NCBI RefSeq assembly: GCF_003463065.1
Contig: NZ_QSCM01000007.1
Location: 91,827 to 155,826, forward strand
DNA: 64,000 bases
Reading direction: 5' to 3'
DNA from: Blautia sp. OF03-15BH
GTDB taxonomy: Bacteria > Bacillota > Clostridia > Lachnospirales > Lachnospiraceae
The translations under genes and the position numbers were made by a program. How positions within the stretch are numbered: position 1 is the first letter of the stretch; every line of letters begins with the position of its first letter. Below the pieces are notes generated by a model. That model made no database searches. It was given only the letters and a program-made list of their open reading frames with translations, and had not been told where the DNA came from. This document shows, one piece after another, positions 60,601-64,000 of the stretch.

Positions 60601-60712
60601 CCTCCAGGTGATCTTGAAAAAAGGCGTTACGAAAGAGATGCTCCGTGAACGCCTGAAAAGCGTATTCCAGGATTCCGGAGTGGATGTCTGGGAAGCAGAG
60701 TTTATCTGGTAA
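57647..60712 (+). CDS. fkp: Bifunctional L-fucokinase / fucose-1-phosphate guanylyltransferase
   Basis: A 1,021-residue fusion enzyme turning free L-fucose into GDP-fucose (salvage route), known from Bacteroides Fkp (about 950 residues). The N-terminal pyrophosphorylase half has RIGSGGATL and HSGGDSKRVP, and the middle has beta-helix-like repeats. The C-terminal GHMP kinase, from about residue 660, has NWGGGWTDTPPYC, the ATP loop PKGSGLGTSS near 790 and SGAGGGGF. GGGAG lies before the ATG. It implies that scavenged fucose is placed on the polysaccharide made by this operon. Confidence 0.93.
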   Translation: MQYQYKKMKNLFLRQSYIDAWEDYQRSIRKASFPQWDYIVLTSSNEAQAEAFRSQIAYRQEKNVLPNRTKYLVIPDPEGKRIGSGGATLQVLRKLAEQEDIQGNFHEKRILVIHSGGDSKRVPQYSVCGKLFSPVPRELPDGRGSTLFDEFLISMAGVPSRFKEGMLLLSGDVLLLFNPLQIDAQFHGAAAISMKSPVEVGKDHGVFLNNGRDHVKKFLHKQSVETLKELGAVNEQGNVDLDTGAVLFDVDVLNALFSLITTDGAVDEEKYAKFVNERSRISLYGDFLYPLAKDSTLEQYYLEQPEGSFCEELKECRTKIWEALNHFHMKLLCLSPAEFIHFGTTRELLNLLTEEISDYEYLDWKPLVFTNRTENEKSLPIAAHNALISEETVVEEGCYVENSWLRGKTILHKGAVVSQLELSDIEVPAMVLHGVQLKEATEEKYLIRAYGVQDNPKNSYEKDGSFLAGTIRSLLEKNQLELSDLWDGTDHSLWKANLYPAAKDWKEASRQALLLYRMSEGKATDEEIRSWKAEKRYSLEESFRLADTSVLVPWSENLENRILVERFLGRMRRGEFYVDALKTFGTDEISEKQFDILMELAEKELSFEEKIRVLYDISRSMKFMGKSFHGVRYDQIEQLCFHTLQKEIFAQSVINQTRTYHIAKDEVKVSLPVRVNWGGGWTDTPPYCNENGGVVLNAAILLRGKKPIEVEIRRIPELRIEFASLDFDAYGKAETVEEIQDCHNPYDSFALHKAALIACGIIPMEGKADLQEILRNMGGGFYMSTRVIGVPKGSGLGTSSILSGACVKALGEFLGEKWSDDEIYELVLSLEQIMSTGGGWQDQVGGLTPGVKYITSRPGMKQKLKVEYLELDEATKNELQERFALIYTGQRRLARNLLRYVVGNYMGGRKESREALEEMKYLAVTMRFELEQGNIDRFAELLNRHWAVSNKLDNGSTNTCIDQIFASCEDLIDGKFISGAGGGGFLQVILKKGVTKEMLRERLKSVFQDSGVDVWEAEFIW

Positions 60713-60742
60713 ACATCCCGGAAAGAAAAAACAGACGAAACA

Positions 60743-60800
60743 GACCGCAGAACGGAATGCAGAGATGCGTTGGTGATGCGGTCTTGTAATTTTATTTATT
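60743..60800 (+). terminator. Hairpin with T-rich tail inside the polysaccharide operon
   Basis: A 7-bp GC-rich stem (60743-60749 with 60777-60783), with an inner TGC/GCG helix, followed by TTGTAATTTTATTTATT. It would partly terminate unmodified polymerase between fkp and the first glycosyltransferase. Confidence 0.5.
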
Positions 60801-60817
60801 GAGAGGAATATAGCGAA

Positions 60818-62086
60818 ATGTCAAATAAGAAGAATCTCCTGATTTATGCTCATTACTATATTCCAGATACTGCGTCAACGGGGCAGATTCTCCGTGAATT
60901 GGCGGAGGGTATGCTGGATAAATTTAACATCACCGTTATTTGCGTGGTACCGAGTTACTTAGGAACGATTGAAGATAAATATAAGACAAAGAAGTATTAC
61001 GAAGAAGAAATCAACGGCGTGAAAGTGCTGCGAATCCGAGTACCGGAGTTCAGCAAAACCAACAAAAAAAGCCGTGTAAAAAACATTATCTCCTACTTCT
61101 TTGGAGCAATGGGGGCGACCTTCAAAGTCGGCAAGATGGATTATGTGTTCTCCATTTCTCAGCCTCCGATTCTCGGCGGTTTGCTGGGCGTCTGGGGCAA
61201 GTGGATGAAGCACGCCAAGTACATCTACAACATTCAGGACTTTAACCCGGAGCAGGTGCTGGCTGTCGGCTACACTAAGAGTAAGTTCATCACCGATGCC
61301 ATGATGTGGTTCGACAAGTTCAGCTGCAAGCGCAGTGACCTTGTGATCACAGTCGGCCGTGATTTGGTGGAGACGGTAGAGAATCGTTTCAAGGGTAAGA
61401 AAGTCCCGAAAACCGTTATGATCAACAACTGGATTGATGAGAACGAAATCTATCCGCTGGATGAAAATAACGAGAGAGTTCTGGCCTTTAAGAAAAAGTA
61501 CGGTCTTGATGGCAAGTTTGTCATTATGTATTCCGGCAATATCGGTCTGTACTATGACCTTGAGAATTTGATGAAAGTTGTGGAGAGAATCAAGACGGGT
61601 ACTAAGACTGCCGATGGTCGAGATGTTGTATTTGTATTCGTTGGTGCGGGCTCTGTGCTGGACAAGTTGGTGCTCTATGTAAAGGAGCATCACATGGACA
61701 ATGTGACTTTTATTCCGTATCAGGATAAAGCAGACCTTATATATTCTTTGAATGCCGGTGATGTTCACTGGTGTGTGAATGCTAAAGGAATCAAAGGTGT
61801 GAGTTGCCCTTCAAAAGCATACGGAATAATGGCCGCTTCGAAGCCCATTTTAGGGGTCCTGGAGTCAGGCTCAGAGGTTCGCCGTCTGATTGAAGATACA
61901 CATGGCGGTCTTTGCTGTGAGCCGGGTGAATATGACAAGGTTGAAGAGAACATCCGCTGGTTCATCGAGAATGCCGGAAACAGTGAGTTGAAGGCGATGG
62001 GAGCCAGAGGCCGGGAAAACTTGGAAAAGAATCTGACCAGAAATGTAAGTGTACAGAAGTATGCAGAAGAAATTCTGAAGCTGTAA
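60818..62086 (+). CDS. Glycosyltransferase family 4 (WbuB-like)
   Basis: A 422-residue GT-B enzyme, likely a cytoplasmic step of polysaccharide assembly; WbuB-type members add N-acetyl-fucosamine or related sugars. The N-terminal LLIYAHYYIPDTASTGQ, then NIQDFNPEQ, YSGNIGLYYDLENLM and the donor-site segment CPSKAYGIMAASKPILGV fit the family. GAGAGGAAT precedes the ATG. Link to the fucose enzyme upstream suggests, but does not show, a fucose donor. Confidence 0.86.
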   Translation: MSNKKNLLIYAHYYIPDTASTGQILRELAEGMLDKFNITVICVVPSYLGTIEDKYKTKKYYEEEINGVKVLRIRVPEFSKTNKKSRVKNIISYFFGAMGATFKVGKMDYVFSISQPPILGGLLGVWGKWMKHAKYIYNIQDFNPEQVLAVGYTKSKFITDAMMWFDKFSCKRSDLVITVGRDLVETVENRFKGKKVPKTVMINNWIDENEIYPLDENNERVLAFKKKYGLDGKFVIMYSGNIGLYYDLENLMKVVERIKTGTKTADGRDVVFVFVGAGSVLDKLVLYVKEHHMDNVTFIPYQDKADLIYSLNAGDVHWCVNAKGIKGVSCPSKAYGIMAASKPILGVLESGSEVRRLIEDTHGGLCCEPGEYDKVEENIRWFIENAGNSELKAMGARGRENLEKNLTRNVSVQKYAEEILKL

Positions 62087-62368
62087 AGGGGAAAATGAAG
62101 AACTTAATGATAACAGAGTTTATAAAAAAGCTGTTGCTTTGTTGAAAATGAATACTAAAACTAGCGAATGGTGTTTAAAAACAGAGGAAAGATTAGAGAG
62201 TGTGTCTGAAAATCAGGTATCATACTAATTCATGTGGTGTTAGAATGTGTGTCTACTGTTAGGAACACATTATAGGATGAAGATAACTAAAAACGGAGAG
62301 GATTTTGAGAAGAACCTGACTAAAGAGAACAGTGTGAAAAGATTTGTAGAGGAGATGTTGAAGCGGTG
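62087..62368 (+). pseudogene. Glycosyltransferase remnants between two intact genes
   Basis: A frame ending with NGEDFEKNLTKENSVKRFVE and then EMLKR at 62368 mirrors the C-terminus of the preceding enzyme (RENLEKNLTRNVSVQKYAEE). It has no start and must be the tail of a lost family member. Upstream, an open stretch (DNRVYKKAVALLKMNTKTSE...) ending near 62228 is coding-like but unrecognised. Base composition turns AT-rich here. Confidence 0.6.
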
Positions 62369-63580
62369 AAATACGGTAAAATGAAAGTTGTGCAGATAAA
62401 TACATTTCCCTATAAAGCTACAGGAAGCATTATGATGAATATTCATAATAAGCTTTTAGAAGAACAATATGATTCTTATGTGGTTTGGGGAAGAGGTCGT
62501 GCCGCACAAAATGAGCATGAGATAGCAATTCTGGATGAGTTTGGAGTGAAATTACATGGTATTTATACGAGAATTACTGATAAAACAGGGTTTGCTTCAA
62601 AAAAAGTGACAAGAGAATTGATAAATAAACTGCAGCAAATAGAACCAGATATTATTCATTTACATAATATACATGGTTACTATTTAAATATTGAACTGTT
62701 GTTTAATTATATCAGAAATAATAATATAAAAGTTGTATGGACACTCCATGATTGTTGGGCGTTTACCGGTCACTGTGCATACTTTGATATGGTTGGCTGC
62801 GAAAAATGGAAGACGGGCTGCCATGATTGTGAGCAGAAGAAAACGTATCCCTCGTCATTGATAAAAGACAATTCATATTGGAATTGGAAGAAAAAAAGAA
62901 GTTTATTTACAAATTTAAACATAACATTAGTTACTCCATGCAAATGGTTGAAAAATATAGTGAAACAATCTTTCTTAAAAGAATATCCTGTGGAAGTGAT
63001 TTATAACGGCATTGATTTGAATACTTTTCACCCTAAAAAAACAGACTTTGAAGAAAAATATAATTTACAGGGGAAATATGTAATTCTCGGAGTAGCTAGT
63101 GAATGGACTGAGCGAAAAGGACTAAAAGATTTTTTAAAACTTGAGGAGATGTTGGATAGGATTAAATATAAGATAGTCCTAGTTGGTTTGACTCAAAAAC
63201 AAATTAAAGAATTACCAGATTCGATTGTTGGAATTGAACGGACGCAAAACGTACAAGAATTGGTTGGCATATATACAAGAGCAAATGTATTTTTTAATCC
63301 AACATATGAAGATAATTTTCCGACTACAAACTTGGAAGCAATTGCATGTGGTACACCAGTAATTACTTATAATACTGGTGGAAGTCCAGAGACTATTTCT
63401 GAAAAAACAGGAGTTATCTTTGAAAAGGGAGATTTGAAAAGTGTTTTTCAGTGGATATTATCTAATAACTCCTTTGTAGTAGATGGGAAATTAGTGGCAG
63501 ACGGAAAAGATGAAATGATATTGAAGTATTTACAATTATACAACGCAATCAGTGAGGAAACAAATCATGAAGCCAGTTAA
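62366..63580 (+). CDS. Glycosyltransferase family 4
   Basis: A 404-residue GT-B glycosyltransferase. Motifs are VVQINTFPYKATGSIMMNIH, DIIHLHNIHGYYLN, WTLHDCWAFTGHC, VIYNGIDLNTFHP and the donor-binding PTYEDNFPTTNLEAIACGTP. It resembles WcaC/WbaZ-like enzymes of capsule loci. The likely start is the GTG at 62366, after GAGGAG, overlapping the relic stop; the ATG at 62381 has no site. It is more AT-rich than loaP-fkp. Confidence 0.87.
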   Translation: MKYGKMKVVQINTFPYKATGSIMMNIHNKLLEEQYDSYVVWGRGRAAQNEHEIAILDEFGVKLHGIYTRITDKTGFASKKVTRELINKLQQIEPDIIHLHNIHGYYLNIELLFNYIRNNNIKVVWTLHDCWAFTGHCAYFDMVGCEKWKTGCHDCEQKKTYPSSLIKDNSYWNWKKKRSLFTNLNITLVTPCKWLKNIVKQSFLKEYPVEVIYNGIDLNTFHPKKTDFEEKYNLQGKYVILGVASEWTERKGLKDFLKLEEMLDRIKYKIVLVGLTQKQIKELPDSIVGIERTQNVQELVGIYTRANVFFNPTYEDNFPTTNLEAIACGTPVITYNTGGSPETISEKTGVIFEKGDLKSVFQWILSNNSFVVDGKLVADGKDEMILKYLQLYNAISEETNHEAS

Positions 63581-64000
63581 AGTATTATATTTAAACGGTA
63601 ATATTATGAAACGCGGTGGAATTGAAGCATTCATGATGAATTACTTTCGTAATATAGATCATTCAAAGGTTCATATTGATTTTGTAGTACATGGATATGA
63701 AAAAGGAGTTTATGATGATGAAATCAAATCTGCTGGAAGTAAAATTTATCATGTTCCAGTAAAAAGTAAGCATCCATTAATATATGCGAAAGAATTGAAA
63801 AAAGTATTTGAAAGTGATGATTATACTATCGTGCATTCTCATTTGGATGCAATGAGCGGATGGACTTTAAAGATTGCAAAAGAATGTGGAATACCGGTAA
63901 GAATTGCACACAGTCATAATACTTCTTTTTTAACAAATAATCCAATAAAAATCTGGATTAATGAGTATGCTAAAAAGCAAATATTAAAATATGCTACAGA
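63567..64000 (+). CDS. Glycosyltransferase family 4/1, N-terminal part (cut by the window end)
   Basis: The first 145 codons are present: MKPVKVLYLNGNIMKRGGIE with the acceptor-side glycine motif, then HIDFVVHGYEKGVYDDEI, VHSHLDAMSGWTLK and RIAHSHNTSF. These fit EpsF/CapM-like glycosyltransferases. It overlaps the previous gene by 14 bases, so the operon continues beyond 64,000. Acceptor and donor are unknown. Confidence 0.8.
   Translation, partial: MKPVKVLYLNGNIMKRGGIEAFMMNYFRNIDHSKVHIDFVVHGYEKGVYDDEIKSAGSKIYHVPVKSKHPLIYAKELKKVFESDDYTIVHSHLDAMSGWTLKIAKECGIPVRIAHSHNTSFLTNNPIKIWINEYAKKQILKYAT

Overview
The window reads like a chromosomal stretch of an anaerobic, spore-forming gut Firmicute of the Lachnospiraceae (Blautia-like; this placement is inferred). 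Supporting genes are the paired glgC/glgD, spoVG and spoVT, a DnaD/DnaI-type helicase-loading pair, a YhaO/YhaN repair pair, LoaP, and a split purO/purH purine module behind a ZTP riboswitch. No rRNA, tRNA or CRISPR array was seen.

Layout. (1) 1-19,180: housekeeping core, with trxA, rlmD, yhaO-yhaN, prs, dnaI and dnaD (both leftward), murC (leftward), glgC-glgD, spoVG, pth-mfd, a PrsA-like foldase lipoprotein and a small zincin. A dense cluster of DnaA-box-like 9-mers lies between dnaD and murC. (2) 19,190-27,670: a glycerol-phosphate region. An intact GlpQ-type phosphodiesterase, GlpA-like and GlpB-like flavoproteins and a DUF1667 protein are surrounded by debris of a Ugp-type ABC importer. 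A second glpA/DUF1667 copy has collapsed by internal deletion. (3) 27,990-29,950: a ZIP transporter followed by a mobile-element graveyard: a tnpB 3' end with a candidate omega-RNA, a 53-bp x 6 tandem repeat and a dinD tail. (4) 29,948-38,990: an NCS2 permease, then an AT-rich block with a membrane-anchored sugar-binding-like protein, a YesN/YesM two-component pair, a secreted neutral-ceramidase-like protein and a secreted Ig-like protein. (5) 39,000-45,660: ZTP riboswitch, purO, purH, an AlaX editing enzyme, a degenerate-looking hypothetical, a DUF6472 protein, a cyclophilin, a YgjP-type peptidase and a helical protein. (6) 45,690-52,880: a JetABC (MksFEB-like) SMC operon with no JetD nuclease, a 201-bp inverted repeat and a uracil permease. 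(7) 52,880-55,670: a DUF1016/PD-(D/E)XK gene, IS remnants, spoVT and a strongly structured leader. (8) 55,668-end: a LoaP-headed surface-polysaccharide operon with a priming glycosyl-phosphate transferase, a bifunctional fucokinase/fucose-1-P guanylyltransferase (GDP-fucose supply) and glycosyltransferases running off the window.

How the parts work together. Purine supply is tied together by PRPP synthetase, the ZTP-sensing leader and the last two purine steps. LoaP probably lets polymerase read through hairpins in the long polysaccharide operon. The glycerol-phosphate enzymes would take glycerophosphodiesters to DHAP, but their own importer appears lost. Start codons were moved from the longest open frame wherever a ribosome-binding site or promoter required it.
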